A stretch of DNA of 64,000 nt from Bacillus thuringiensis. Lineage in GTDB: Bacteria; Bacillota; Bacilli; Bacillales; Bacillaceae_G. The DNA is taken from contig NZ_CP012099.1 of assembly GCF_001182785.1 (NCBI RefSeq), positions 3,904,501-3,968,500 of the forward strand, given 5' to 3'. The position numbers were made by a program, and so were the translations under genes. This document shows, piece by piece, positions 27,760 through 36,591 of the stretch. The notes under the pieces are model-generated. The model saw only the letters and a list, made by a program, of their open reading frames with translations. It was not told the DNA's origin and searched no databases. Numbering within the stretch: position 1 is the stretch's first letter; every line of letters starts with the position of its first letter.

Positions 27760-28315
27760 AAAAACCACTCCTTTCCAAAATTAATTGAATCGCTTTTCTA
27801 GTAATAGGTGATCCCCTCTCCCATTCATCATTCCCACACATCTTACCAATGTCACCGACTCCAACGATGACAGGAACATTCAAGTCATCTAAACAATAAA
27901 TTGTATCTCCGCTAATTCTGCCAATTTCACCATCTGGAAGTCCAAATTTATCAACACCGTATTCGGTTAAATTCCCGTTCCGATCTACACTTACATCTAC
28001 ACGTGCCCATTCCCAATGATGCGTATTAGACGCTACCGCTAAAATACCGAGCACATCAATTTGTTTATGGGTAGCTACATATTTTAAAGCCTTTTCACCA
28101 GATCCTTCTCCAATAAATCCACTGTCATCAAACATGACAAATACAGGGTCATATGGCGTTTGCATAATAAGCTCAACAACTTTTTTCCCTGTCAATTTGG
28201 TTGGATTACTTTGTGATGCTGAAATACACCTTCCCCCAAATTCCTTCGTTAAAAGCTCAATTGTCCGCTTTGCATATTCATCTCCATCTGTGACCAAAAC
28301 AACCCTTCGTCTCAT
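27746..28315 (-). CDS. spoVAEa: Stage V sporulation protein AE, soluble part (SpoVAEa)
   Basis: 189 residues, no membrane helix. [13 protein letters not shown] at the start and [15 protein letters not shown] are characteristic. It is a soluble component encoded inside the spoVA operon. ATG preceded by AGGA at 8 bases; it starts 5 bp after spoVAEb. Confidence 0.93.
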   Translation of the reverse strand: MRRRVVLVTDGDEYAKRTIELLTKEFGGRCISASQSNPTKLTGKKVVELIMQTPYDPVFVMFDDSGFIGEGSGEKALKYVATHKQIDVLGILAVASNTHHWEWARVDVSVDRNGNLTEYGVDKFGLPDGEIGRISGDTIYCLDDLNVPVIVGVGDIGKMCGNDEWERGSPITRKAIQLILERSGFYDEA

Positions 28316-28320
28316 TTAAT

Positions 28321-28671
28321 TTATCCTTTCGGTTTACATATAAGTGCTATAAAAAATGAAAACAATATCGCTGCGGAAATGCCCGCAGACGTTAAACTAA
28401 ACATGCCAATACCAATTCCTAAATATCCATGTTTTTCTGCCGCATGCATTGCTCCGTGCAATAGTGAATGTCCAAAACTTGTAATAGGGACTGTTGCTCC
28501 AGCACCTGCAAACTTTATTAGTTTATCGTACAATCCAAATCCATCTAAAATTGCTCCGATGACTACAAAAGTTGCCATTAAATGTGCTGGTGTTAACTTT
28601 GCGAAATCTAACAATAGTTGCCCAATTACACAAATAGCTCCACCTACAAGAAATGCATATATAAAATCCAC
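28321..28671 (-). CDS. spoVAEb: Stage V sporulation protein AEb (membrane)
   Basis: 116 residues with three to four hydrophobic helices. Related to SpoVAC (shared [33 protein letters not shown]). Part of the inner-membrane channel that moves calcium-dipicolinate into the forespore and out at germination. Starts 3 bp after spoVAD. Confidence 0.95.
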   Translation of the reverse strand: MDFIYAFLVGGAICVIGQLLLDFAKLTPAHLMATFVVIGAILDGFGLYDKLIKFAGAGATVPITSFGHSLLHGAMHAAEKHGYLGIGIGMFSLTSAGISAAILFSFFIALICKPKG

Positions 28672-28674
28672 AAT

Positions 28675-29691
28675 TCACTCTCCTTTAACTCTCTCAAATA
28701 CGACACCATGTGCAATTGTTGGAATCGTTTCTTTCTGTTGCATCATTATCGGGCTTAATAATGCGCCAGTGGCAACGACAAAAATCCGTTGTAAATTCCC
28801 TTTTTGCATCTCGTGTAATAAATGGCCATATGTGACAACTGCTGAACAAGCGCAACCACTACCACCTGCAAACACTTCTTCTTGACTTGATTCATAAATC
28901 ATTAATCCGCAATCATTGTATATATGTCCAAGATCGTAACCTTCCTCAAGTAAAAGTTGTTTTGCAATCGGCGTCCCAACAGCTGATAAATCACCCGTAA
29001 CAATCAAATCATAGTCATCGGCACTTCTTCTTAAATCTTCAAAATGCTGTTGAATTGTATGAGCTGCTGCCGGAGCCATCGCTGCCCCCATATCCAAAGG
29101 ATTTGTGATTCCTAAATCTTGCACTTTCCCGATTGTAGCCGCCGTAATTTTAATTGTGCTTTTTTCATTGCTAATTAATATAGATCCTGCACCAGTCACA
29201 GTTGAATTTGCTGTCCCTGGTTTTTGCCCACCGTACTCTGTTGGATAACGAAATTGTCTTTCAGCCGTTGCATTATGACTACTTACTGTAGCTAAGACAC
29301 GATTTGCAAATCCACCGTCTATAAAAGCTGATCCAACTGCTAAAGTCTCCATAGACGTCGCACAGGCGCTAAACATTCCTAAAAAAGGAATGCCCCACTT
29401 ACGCGCAACATAATTTGCGGTCGCTGTCTGATTTAATAAATCTCCGGCTAAAAAGAAATCAATTTGCGATGTTTTTATATTCCCTTTTTGCACTGCTTGT
29501 TGAATTGAGTCTGACATTAATCTTCGTTCGGCGAGCTCCCAATTTTCCTCTCCACAATGCAAGTCGTCATATGAAATATCAAAATCTTTTCCAAGAGGGC
29601 CCTCAGCTTCTTTAGGACCGACAGCAGTACCCGTTGCATTCACATATATATCATTTTGAAATACCCACGTTTGTTTTCCGGTCAACCTCAT
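28675..29691 (-). CDS. spoVAD: Stage V sporulation protein AD
   Basis: 338 residues, thiolase-like fold. FSACATSMETLAVGSAFI and GGSGCACSAVVTYG are the diagnostic motifs. In B. subtilis the protein binds dipicolinic acid on the inner membrane surface. GGAGG is 6 bases before the ATG. Confidence 0.97.
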   Translation of the reverse strand: MRLTGKQTWVFQNDIYVNATGTAVGPKEAEGPLGKDFDISYDDLHCGEENWELAERRLMSDSIQQAVQKGNIKTSQIDFFLAGDLLNQTATANYVARKWGIPFLGMFSACATSMETLAVGSAFIDGGFANRVLATVSSHNATAERQFRYPTEYGGQKPGTANSTVTGAGSILISNEKSTIKITAATIGKVQDLGITNPLDMGAAMAPAAAHTIQQHFEDLRRSADDYDLIVTGDLSAVGTPIAKQLLLEEGYDLGHIYNDCGLMIYESSQEEVFAGGSGCACSAVVTYGHLLHEMQKGNLQRIFVVATGALLSPIMMQQKETIPTIAHGVVFERVKGE

Positions 29692-29703
29692 ACTAGTCCT
29701 CCT

Positions 29704-30162
29704 TTAAGACATAAAAATTTTAAAGGTATACCTTATTAACCCAATGATATATGCACCAACAACCCCAAATACAATCACACTTCCTGCCAGTTTAAACATA
29801 TTTGTAGCAATCCCTAGAACAATCCCTTCACTCTTATGTTCTAAGGCAGCGCTCGCCATAGAATTTGCAAATCCTGTCACCGGCACCGCTGATCCTGCTC
29901 CAGCAAATTGACCGATTTTATCATATACACCACATCCTGTTAAAATCGCGGATAATAAAACAAGCGTTGCAACAGTTGGGTTTCCTGCCTCTTGTTCACT
30001 GAAGTGAAAATAATGTATATAAAATTTCATCATTACTTCTCCAACTGTACAAATGAGTCCACCTACAAGAAATGCTTTGATACAATTTAGTAAATAGTTT
30101 TGCTTTGGATGATACTCCTTCACTTTATTTATGTAATCATCCTTCAATTTCTGACTTGTCAT
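29704..30162 (-). CDS. spoVAC: Stage V sporulation protein AC
   Basis: 152 residues, four hydrophobic helices after a charged N-terminus (residues 1-20). FLVGGLICTVGEVMMKF and GAGSAVPVTGFANSM match SpoVAC, a mechanosensitive channel subunit in B. subtilis. GGAGG lies 11 bases before the ATG. Confidence 0.96.
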   Translation of the reverse strand: MTSQKLKDDYINKVKEYHPKQNYLLNCIKAFLVGGLICTVGEVMMKFYIHYFHFSEQEAGNPTVATLVLLSAILTGCGVYDKIGQFAGAGSAVPVTGFANSMASAALEHKSEGIVLGIATNMFKLAGSVIVFGVVGAYIIGLIRYTFKIFMS

Positions 30163-30176
30163 TTATATACTGCCTC

Positions 30177-30593
30177 CTACTTTACGAAATAAATCCAGTG
30201 AAACAACGAGCCTATTACTTTCCCAAGTACAAGAGCAACGAGTAAAACAATAATCTTCCCCTCTACACCTACTCGTTTCGCTAAAATAGGTAGAACATTT
30301 AACACCTCTGTTAATGCCGCAGCAAGCATTCCAATGAACGTGCCACAAAATATCCCTAATATAACGAGCCAATATTGCGACGTTTGAAATGTAATGTTTT
30401 TCAAACTGCACCAAGCCCCTGTTAAAGTACCTGCAATGACTGCCCACTCAAAATATTGAATATGCTTTCCACTTCTCGTTAATTGAGCTAAACGGGGGAT
30501 TATACCAAGTACAGCTAAAAATGCGACATATCCGCTACCTACCGCTATCCCTCCAGCTAAACCAATTAAAATAACAAATCCAGACTCAATCAT
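30177..30593 (-). CDS. spoVAB: Stage V sporulation protein AB
   Basis: 138 residues from the ATG at 30593; a TTG two codons upstream is an alternative. No good ribosome site is visible for either, and the start overlaps the spoVAA end by 8 bp, so translation is probably coupled. Four hydrophobic helices, with SGFVILIGLAGGIAVGSGYVAF at the start. Membrane protein of the spoVA operon. Confidence 0.92.
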   Translation of the reverse strand: MIESGFVILIGLAGGIAVGSGYVAFLAVLGIIPRLAQLTRSGKHIQYFEWAVIAGTLTGAWCSLKNITFQTSQYWLVILGIFCGTFIGMLAAALTEVLNVLPILAKRVGVEGKIIVLLVALVLGKVIGSLFHWIYFVK

Positions 30594-31206
30594 CGGCAAG
30601 TTGTTTCATATTATCCTTGTTTTCATTAACGATTACATACTGATCAAGTGACTGTTGGTATTGAAACATCTCAACTTCTAACGGACTCGGCTCTTCATTA
30701 ATTCGTTTTTGAAATACATGATTAAAGAATAAAACCATCCCTAAGCCAAGACCTACAGAATAAGGAATTTGAAATAAAAGTGGCTGTGCATTAAATTCTC
30801 CAGTAATCATGTAATATAACCGTTGATGTACTTGTTGCATACTTACATCTTCATGGAAATAAATGATCGCAAGGGCCGCTCCAATGAAAAGTAACAGCCA
30901 TACAAGCCCGAAAAAAACTGGATGCGCCTTCTTTTTTTCGTATATAATTTCAACAAGAGTTTGTCCAGAACCAAGTAAATTAATTTGTACATGAGATGCT
31001 TTCTGTTGAATAATCTCGATTACTTTCATAACATCAATTACAACATGCGTCTTATCATGCGCTGTTATTTTGTAAACTATCTCATTTTGTAACAACTCAA
31101 CTACGGAAGAATCTCCGGCAAGTTGAGCAACATCGCCCAGCTTTACTTCATAAGTAGGAGAAACTTTTAAACGATTGCGCATTTTAATATAAATCGTTTG
31201 TTCCAA
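30586..31206 (-). CDS. spoVAA: Stage V sporulation protein AA
   Basis: 206 residues from a TTG at 31206, with GAAGGGGTGA 7 bases upstream. The soluble N-terminal half (about 1-90, IYIKMRNRLKV) is followed by two membrane helices (about 96-115 and 148-168). First gene of spoVAA-AB-AC-AD-AEb-AEa-AF and preceded by a sigma-G promoter. It is membrane-associated, with its soluble half probably at the forespore membrane surface. Confidence 0.95.
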   Translation of the reverse strand: MEQTIYIKMRNRLKVSPTYEVKLGDVAQLAGDSSVVELLQNEIVYKITAHDKTHVVIDVMKVIEIIQQKASHVQINLLGSGQTLVEIIYEKKKAHPVFFGLVWLLLFIGAALAIIYFHEDVSMQQVHQRLYYMITGEFNAQPLLFQIPYSVGLGLGMVLFFNHVFQKRINEEPSPLEVEMFQYQQSLDQYVIVNENKDNMKQLADD

Positions 31207-31240
31207 ATTTCATTCACCCCTTCACTCTTCCTCGTAGTTG

Positions 31241-31271
31241 TAGTATGGTTATTGAATTTTTTTCTAATACA
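31241..31271 (-). promoter_or_regulatory. Sigma-G promoter of the spoVA operon
   Basis: On the - strand TGTATT (plus 31266-31271), 18-bp spacer, CATACTA (plus 31241-31247). These match sigma-G TGNATA and CATNNTA with one mismatch in total. B. subtilis spoVA is known to depend on sigma-G. Confidence 0.78.
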
Positions 31272-31280
31272 ATTTTTTCA

Positions 31281-31320
31281 TAAAAAAACATCTGCACCAT
31301 TTTGGTACAGATGTTTTTTA
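31281..31320 (-). terminator. Terminator of the metPS operon
   Basis: AACATCTG and CAGATGTT stem with inner ACC/GGT and a T run on both strands. Confidence 0.9.
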
Positions 31321-31321
31321 C

Positions 31322-31420
31322 TTATGCCTTTTTCTTAAATAAGTTTGCAATACTTAATGCAAGCCCTCCCCAAATGACTACTATTCCAATAACCATCATC
31401 ATAATCGCTGATCCACTCAT
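31322..31420 (-). CDS. metS: MetS-type small subunit of an NSS transporter (32 aa)
   Basis: Thirty-two residues with one hydrophobic helix (IMMMVIGIVVIWGGLALSI) and a basic end (FKKKA). The ATG overlaps the stop codon of the transporter gene (TAATG). The family known as methionine/alanine import small subunit has this length and topology and this place behind the large subunit. It was described with MetP in Corynebacterium. It is easily missed because of its size. Confidence 0.88.
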   Translation of the reverse strand: MSGSAIMMMVIGIVVIWGGLALSIANLFKKKA

Positions 31421-32946
31421 TATGAAACACCTCGATCTTTCCATTCTTTTTCAAGCTTAGCAGAATCCGAATGAATTTGTGCATCCCATTTTTTTAGGCC
31501 AATGATTATTGCAACTATGAGGAATGCTGCTGCTATCGACCAACCATACGTTACAACAAACTCAGTCGGATAATCTCCGTAGTTCTTTTTAATATTTTGG
31601 ATTGTACCATCAATTAGCATATACCCTAACATAAGCGGAGTAATAACGAGTAAACTCACTCTCCAAAACGTTCCTAATTTAATATCAGATACAAAGTTTG
31701 CATGATTTTGATAAACTGGTAAGCGACGTAAAATGAGCCCTATCGTAACTACTTCCGCAAGTGCAATTGTAATTAATCCGAAATTATTAGCGAAATAGTC
31801 GACAACATCTAAGAACATAAGTCCACCACGTGTTGCAAAAACAAGAGAAACTAACACGAGAAGGGTTCCCATAATTCCAATAGTTTTTTCCCGACTTAAA
31901 CTGAATTTTTCAGATACAGCGGCAAAGCATACTTCCGCGAGTGAAATAAGTGATGTAATTCCAGCAACCGTTAACGATAAGAAAAATAAAACACCAAACA
32001 ACGGTGACATCGGCAATTCATTAATAATTTGTGGAAATACTACGAACGCAAGCCCAACGCCAGCACTTGCTACTTTATCAACCGGTACTCCCATATTATT
32101 TGCCATAAATCCAAGAGCTGCAAAGACCCCAATACCTGCTAATAATTCAAATCCTGAGTTTGCAAATCCAGTAATAAAGGCATTATTTGTTGTATCTGAG
32201 TTTTTCGGTAAATAACTAGAATACGTAATCATAATTCCAAATGCTAAAGATAAACTAAAGAATATTTGACCATAAGCAGCAAGCCATACTTTCCCATCAA
32301 AAATACGACTCCAATCTGGTTTAAAGAATGCATCTAGTCCTTGCATAGCACCTTCCATCGTCACTGCACGAACAACGATAATAAGGAACATAACAACTAA
32401 TAAAGGAATAAATATACGGTTAACAACTTCGATTCCTTTTTTAACTCCTTTAAATGCAACGCCCAGCACAATAATCCAAACGAGAGCTAACGGAATTAAT
32501 ACTTCTGGTACAAGTCCTCCAAATTGTCCTGGCTTATCTGCAACATGTAAGTACTCTTTAAATAAAAATGATTGCGTGTCTTTTCCCCATGCTCCAGTAA
32601 TTGCAAAGTATGTATACGATATAGACCAAGCAATAATCACTGCATAATATGTTGAAACGATAAATGTTACGCACATTTGCCACCATCCAATAAATTCGGC
32701 ACGCGGGCTAATACGGAAAAATGTAAGTGGTGCCGAACCACGATGACGATGACCAAGGGCAAACTCAAACGCTAACAATGAAATACCAGTCGTTAATAAT
32801 GCAAATAAGTACGGTAAAAAGAATGCTCCTCCTCCATTTTCATACGCTGTATAAGGAAAACGCCATATGTTTCCTAATCCAACGGCAGATCCGACCGCTG
32901 CGAAAATAAATCCAGCTCTCGTTCCCCATTGTTGCCTCGTTTCCAT
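31420..32946 (-). CDS. metP: Sodium-dependent amino acid transporter (NSS family, MetP-like)
   Basis: 508 residues, about twelve helices. WGTRAGFIFAAVGSAVGLGNIWRFPY is the NSS/LeuT TM1 signature with the Na site; FFSLSLAFGIMITYSSYL lies in TM6. Imports a neutral or sulphur amino acid with sodium; the exact substrate cannot be read, and methionine/alanine is inferred from the small-subunit partner. It sits between spoVA and spoIIA operons, which adjoin each other in B. subtilis. Confidence 0.9.
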   Translation of the reverse strand: METRQQWGTRAGFIFAAVGSAVGLGNIWRFPYTAYENGGGAFFLPYLFALLTTGISLLAFEFALGHRHRGSAPLTFFRISPRAEFIGWWQMCVTFIVSTYYAVIIAWSISYTYFAITGAWGKDTQSFLFKEYLHVADKPGQFGGLVPEVLIPLALVWIIVLGVAFKGVKKGIEVVNRIFIPLLVVMFLIIVVRAVTMEGAMQGLDAFFKPDWSRIFDGKVWLAAYGQIFFSLSLAFGIMITYSSYLPKNSDTTNNAFITGFANSGFELLAGIGVFAALGFMANNMGVPVDKVASAGVGLAFVVFPQIINELPMSPLFGVLFFLSLTVAGITSLISLAEVCFAAVSEKFSLSREKTIGIMGTLLVLVSLVFATRGGLMFLDVVDYFANNFGLITIALAEVVTIGLILRRLPVYQNHANFVSDIKLGTFWRVSLLVITPLMLGYMLIDGTIQNIKKNYGDYPTEFVVTYGWSIAAAFLIVAIIIGLKKWDAQIHSDSAKLEKEWKDRGVS

Positions 32947-32981
32947 GTTTCCTTCCCCCTTTATGACAAGTTCATACTTGG

Positions 32982-33010
32982 ATTATATTTTAAATTAACT
33001 AAATTATCAA
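32982..33010 (-). promoter_or_regulatory. Sigma-A promoter of metPS
   Basis: On the - strand TTGATA (plus 33005-33010), 17-bp spacer, TATAAT (plus 32982-32987). Confidence 0.75.
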
Positions 33011-33061
33011 TAAATTCTGTTAATTTTTGCGAAAATTAACATCTCTCTCCTATTAACGGCA

Positions 33062-33104
33062 TAAAAAAAATCGAATAGACAATTATTCGTCTATTCGATC
33101 TTTC
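33062..33104 (-). terminator. Terminator of the spoIIA operon
   Basis: ATCGAATAGAC and GTCTATTCGAT stem, T run on the - strand from plus 33062-33069; overlaps the sigF stop. Confidence 0.92.
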
Positions 33105-33841
33105 ATCTGTTTTAATATTTTCTTTTCAAGTCTTGAAACTTGTACTTGCGAAATGCCTATGCGCTCTGCTACTTCTGACTGTGTTTGATCTTTATAGTAA
33201 CGCAAGTATACAATTAAGCGCTCTCGTTCATCTAGTTCTCTAATCGCTTCTTTTAAAGCAATTTTATCGAACCATTTCGTTTCAGATTGATCTGCAATTT
33301 GATCTAAAATAGTGATTGGATCTCCATCGTTTTCATATACAGTTTCATGTATAGATGAAGGGGCCCGGCTCGCTTCTTGTGCTAGAACAACTTCCTCTGG
33401 CGTTAGTTCTAGTGCCTCTGCCACTTCATTAATCGTTGGAGCCCTTCCGAACTCTTTCGAAAGCTCATCTCTCATCTTTCGAATTTTGTTTCCTGTTTCT
33501 TTTAAAGACCTACTAACTTTCACTGATCCATCATCACGTAAGAAACGTTGTATTTCACCAATAATCATTGGAACTGCATATGTTGAAAATTTCACGTCGA
33601 AAGATAAATCAAATTTATCTACCGATTTCAAGAGCCCAATACATCCAATTTGAAATAGGTCGTCTGGTTCGTATCCTCGATTAAGAAACCGCTGTACAAC
33701 CGACCAAACGAGGCGCATATTACTTTGAACGATTGTATCTCTCGCTTGTTGATCTCCATCTTGACTTTTTTGAATTAACGCTTTTAGCTCGTGGTCCTTT
33801 AACTGAGGTTTCTTCTTCTCATTTTTGACCTCTATGTCCAT
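33083..33841 (-). CDS. sigF: RNA polymerase sigma-F factor
   Basis: 252 residues. Region 2 has RLVWSVVQRFLNRGYEPDDLFQIGCIGLLKSVDKFD; region 4 has DQTQSEVAERIGISQVQVSRLEKKIL. Near-identical to B. subtilis SigF by memory. First forespore-specific sigma factor, held inactive by SpoIIAB. Last gene of spoIIAA-spoIIAB-sigF. Confidence 0.98.
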   Translation of the reverse strand: MDIEVKNEKKKPQLKDHELKALIQKSQDGDQQARDTIVQSNMRLVWSVVQRFLNRGYEPDDLFQIGCIGLLKSVDKFDLSFDVKFSTYAVPMIIGEIQRFLRDDGSVKVSRSLKETGNKIRKMRDELSKEFGRAPTINEVAEALELTPEEVVLAQEASRAPSSIHETVYENDGDPITILDQIADQSETKWFDKIALKEAIRELDERERLIVYLRYYKDQTQSEVAERIGISQVQVSRLEKKILKQMKDRIDE

Positions 33842-33853
33842 AGGCTATTCTCC

Positions 33854-34294
33854 TTAATTGCATAGAGCGTTACTATTTGATAAGTATTTTGTCAAATGGA
33901 TTGTTGTCCCGAAAGATTCGTTTGAAATAACTTCTACTTCATCCATAAAATTTTCCATGATAGTAAATCCCATTCCGGAACGCTCTAATTCAGGTTTAGT
34001 TGTAAAAAGGGGTTGTCTCGCTTCATCTAAGTTAAAGATTCCAATCCCTTCATCTCGAATCGTGAGTTTCACCATTGCTTCTTCCAAAATTACAGAAATA
34101 TAAACAATACCTTCTGCATTTCCTTCGTATCCATGAATAATTGCATTTGTAACCGCTTCTGACACAACTGTTTTAATCTCCGTTAATTCTTCCATCGTTG
34201 GATCTAGTTGTGCAATGAAAGCCGCCACTGTAACGCGAGCGAATGATTCATTTTGACTTAATGCTGAAAATTGAAGGTTCATTTCATTTCTCAT
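33854..34294 (-). CDS. spoIIAB: Anti-sigma-F factor and serine kinase SpoIIAB
   Basis: 146 residues, GHKL ATPase fold: [14 protein letters not shown] (N box), DEGIGI (G1) and [16 protein letters not shown] (G2 and lid). It binds sigma-F, and phosphorylates SpoIIAA with ATP. Starts immediately after the spoIIAA stop. Confidence 0.98.
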
Positions 34295-34645
34295 CTATGC
34301 CACCCCCAACGTCGCGAGCGCGTGCGCTTCACTTTCTTCTAAGCGAACGATTTTGAATAAGCCCGACATTTCAAATAAACGCTTAACAGGCGGTGAAATT
34401 GCACAAACAACCATTTCTCCACCTAATCCCTTTACGTGTTTATATCGGCCTAATATAACACCTAGACCAGAACTATCCATAAACGATAAGTTCTCTAGGC
34501 TCAAAACAATATGATGAACACCATGTGTCTCAATCATATCTGTTACTTTCGTTCGCAACTCTTCAGCCGTATGATGATCTAATTCACCCTCTAGTCTCAC
34601 ACATAGGACGTCACGTTTTACTTCTAATTGCATGGAAAGACTCAC
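34295..34645 (-). CDS. spoIIAA: Anti-anti-sigma factor SpoIIAA
   Basis: 116 residues from a GTG at 34645, with GGAGG 7 bases before it. STAS domain; the phosphorylated serine is S58 in SFMDSSGLG, the same number as in B. subtilis, which supports the GTG start over the internal ATG. Unphosphorylated SpoIIAA frees sigma-F from SpoIIAB. Confidence 0.97.
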
Positions 34646-34694
34646 ACGATTTCCTCCTTATGCTCAAACTTTACTTATTCACATACATAAAGAT

Positions 34695-34750
34695 TTTCGT
34701 GATATAAAATAAGAATCCTTCCTGCTGACAAAAGAAGAACTATTTCGTCA
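34695..34750 (-). promoter_or_regulatory. Sigma-H-like promoter and 0A box of spoIIA
   Basis: On the - strand GAAGGATTC (plus 34713-34721), 11-bp spacer, CACGAAA (plus 34695-34701); two to three mismatches from RNAGGAWWW and RNNGAAT. TGACGAA at plus 34744-34750 is an exact Spo0A box (TGNCGAA). Sigma-H and Spo0A control is known for B. subtilis spoIIA. Confidence 0.65.
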
Positions 34751-34786
34751 TAAAGTGAAACCTTTCAGCATTATTCACTTACATAC

Positions 34787-34817
34787 GAATAGAAAAGCGG
34801 CAAAATATTTGCCGCTA
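34787..34817 (-). terminator. Hairpin terminator overlapping the dacF stop codon
   Basis: AGCGGCAAA (34796-34804) and TTTGCCGCT (34808-34816). On the - strand TTTTCTATTC follows. The dacF stop TAG is inside the stem. Confidence 0.75.
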
Positions 34818-36005
34818 TTTTGATGTTGAAAACATCCCAAAACTTCTTTTAAATAACTCCCACCAGCTCGCTGCAGCAACATCTTCTTTTGCTATAATTG
34901 TTTGTTTTAATAAAACATCTTTATCTTTTTTAATAACAAGGGTGCCAAGCGCGTCACCTTTTTTAATCGGTGCTTTTACTTTCTTTTCAGCAATTACTTC
35001 TTGTTTTACCTTGTCCATATTCTCGCCCTTCTTCATAAGAAGAGAAACATTATCTGACGCAACTAAATCTACTTTTTCTTTTTTCCCTTTTCCTACTTGA
35101 ACTGTCTTAATTTTTTCGCCACGCGTATACAATTTCTTTGTCATATATTGTCCAAATGCATAGTCAAGAAGCTTCGTCACTTGGTTGTTCCGTTCTTTTG
35201 ATGTTGGTGCTCCCATGACAACTGAAATGACACGCATACCATTTTTTTCAGCCGATGCCGTTAAACAATATTTCGCTTCTGTCGTAAAACCTGTTTTTAC
35301 TCCATCTACGCCAGGATAAAAACGTACTAGCTTATTCGTATTAACGAGCCAAAACTTTTTATCCGTATCTTCACGTAAATAATCTTCGTACTTACCTGTG
35401 TATTTACGAATAAGTGGATACTTCATCAATTCTCTCGCCATTATAGCCATATCATTTGCTGTCGAATAATGGTCTTTGGCTGGAAGACCTGTTGGGTTTT
35501 GAAAATGTGTATTTTTCAGCCCTAAATCTTTCGCCTTTTTGTTCATCATATTTACAAATCCTTCTTCTGAACCTGCGATATGCTCGGCTACTGCAACAGA
35601 TGCGTCATTTCCAGATGCAATTGCAATACCCTTTAACATCTCATTTACAGTCATCTCTTCCCCAGGTTCTAAAAAGATTTGCGATCCACCCATTGAAGCT
35701 GCATGTTCGCTCGCTCTAACTTTATCGGTCAGTTTTAGTTTTCCTTTTTCAACTTGTTCCATAATTAAAAGCATTGTCATAATCTTTGTCATACTAGCAG
35801 GTGGTAATTTTTCATTTGGGTTTTTATCAAATAAAACTTTACCTGTATCTTGCTCAATTACGATTGCTGACGACGCTTGTTCCGCTAACTTCGGCGTTGT
35901 TTCTTCTGTTTTCTCCTGCTTCGTTTTCTCAGATTGCGCAAAACTCACTGAAGTTCCAGAAAGCAATAACATGAAACAAACAAGTATTCCAAAAACTCGC
36001 TTCAT
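34815..36005 (-). CDS. dacF: D-alanyl-D-alanine carboxypeptidase DacF
   Basis: 396 residues with a signal peptide (1-23). Penicillin-binding motifs are SMTK (S71 to K74), SGN in IASGNDASVAVAE near 132, and KTG in GVDGVKTGFT near 238; a C-terminal PBP5-like domain and an amphipathic tail (WWELFKRSFGMF) follow. It trims the peptide side chains of spore cortex or germ-wall peptidoglycan. Placed just upstream of spoIIAA and preceded by a sigma-F-like promoter, as in B. subtilis. Confidence 0.96.
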   Translation of the reverse strand: MKRVFGILVCFMLLLSGTSVSFAQSEKTKQEKTEETTPKLAEQASSAIVIEQDTGKVLFDKNPNEKLPPASMTKIMTMLLIMEQVEKGKLKLTDKVRASEHAASMGGSQIFLEPGEEMTVNEMLKGIAIASGNDASVAVAEHIAGSEEGFVNMMNKKAKDLGLKNTHFQNPTGLPAKDHYSTANDMAIMARELMKYPLIRKYTGKYEDYLREDTDKKFWLVNTNKLVRFYPGVDGVKTGFTTEAKYCLTASAEKNGMRVISVVMGAPTSKERNNQVTKLLDYAFGQYMTKKLYTRGEKIKTVQVGKGKKEKVDLVASDNVSLLMKKGENMDKVKQEVIAEKKVKAPIKKGDALGTLVIKKDKDVLLKQTIIAKEDVAAASWWELFKRSFGMFSTSK

Positions 36006-36032
36006 GACTAACCCTCCATTCTATATCAGACC

Positions 36033-36062
36033 TATTTTTTCCAATTTACCTTTTTTTAATAC
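36033..36062 (-). promoter_or_regulatory. Sigma-F promoter of dacF
   Basis: On the - strand GTATT (plus 36058-36062), 15-bp spacer, GGAAAAAATA (plus 36033-36042). The -10 fits GGNRANAMTW fully and the -35 misses GYATA by one base. B. subtilis dacF is sigma-F dependent. Confidence 0.78.
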
Positions 36063-36084
36063 CAATTTTTTCTATTATTTTCAG

Positions 36085-36148
36085 TTGACAAATACATTCG
36101 TCCCCTATATTGTATTAAGTGTATTACACACAGTAGTACACTTAATAC
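36085..36148 (+). promoter_or_regulatory. Promoter and YtrA-type operator of the ABC operon
   Basis: TTGACA (36085-36090), 17-bp spacer, TATTGT (36108-36113). Overlapping the -10 and start is a perfect 12-bp inverted repeat, GTATTAAGTGTA (36112-36123) and TACACTTAATAC (36137-36148). Its core is exactly AGTGTA-N13-TACACT, the motif I recall for B. subtilis YtrA, whose gene type follows. Confidence 0.85.
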
Positions 36149-36171
36149 ATATGAGGAAGGAGACATTGCTC

Positions 36172-36591
36172 TTGCATATTCAACTTGACCCAAGAAGCAA
36201 CACTCCGATATGGGAACAAATTGTTCAAAATATAAAAGAACTCGTATTGAAAAACATGTTGGCTCCAAGTGATAAACTTCCTTCTGTACGCGAGCTCGCT
36301 TCTTTACTCGTTATAAATCCAAATACAGTGAGTAAAGCGTATCAAGAGTTAGAGCGACAAGGAATTATTGAAACGTTACGAGGAAAAGGAACATTTGTAT
36401 CCCAATCGATTACCCCAACATTAGACGAAAGGAAAATCGCTATGGTTGAAAAGCAATTTCATCAATTACTATTAGAAGCCTCTTATCTTGGTATTACGAA
36501 AGATAAAATTCATGATTGGATAGATTCATACTATAAAGAGATTGGAGGGAATACGGATGTTGAAAGTGACAAGCTTGAAGAAAACAATTGA
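36172..36591 (+). CDS. GntR family regulator, YtrA subfamily
   Basis: 139 residues from a TTG at 36172; GGAAGGAG lies 9 bases upstream. Short GntR protein: winged helix (DKLPSVRELASLLVINPNTVSKAYQELERQG) and only a short helical C-terminal tail, as in YtrA. No ATG start is possible without running far into the dacF promoter. It overlaps the ATPase gene by 35 bp. Expected to repress its own operon through the AGTGTA operator, released by cell-envelope stress. Confidence 0.9.
   Translation: MHIQLDPRSNTPIWEQIVQNIKELVLKNMLAPSDKLPSVRELASLLVINPNTVSKAYQELERQGIIETLRGKGTFVSQSITPTLDERKIAMVEKQFHQLLLEASYLGITKDKIHDWIDSYYKEIGGNTDVESDKLEENN

Noticed and set aside
30163..30447. 94-aa frame on the same strand within spoVAB, other frame
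   Set aside because: Cys- and Arg-rich composition typical of an out-of-frame reading; spoVAB fills the region in its proper frame.
35539..36171. Long open frame upstream of the GntR gene, antisense to dacF
   Set aside because: It is the open complement of dacF; the GntR protein has a normal start at TTG 36172 with a good ribosome site, and the operon promoter lies at 36085.
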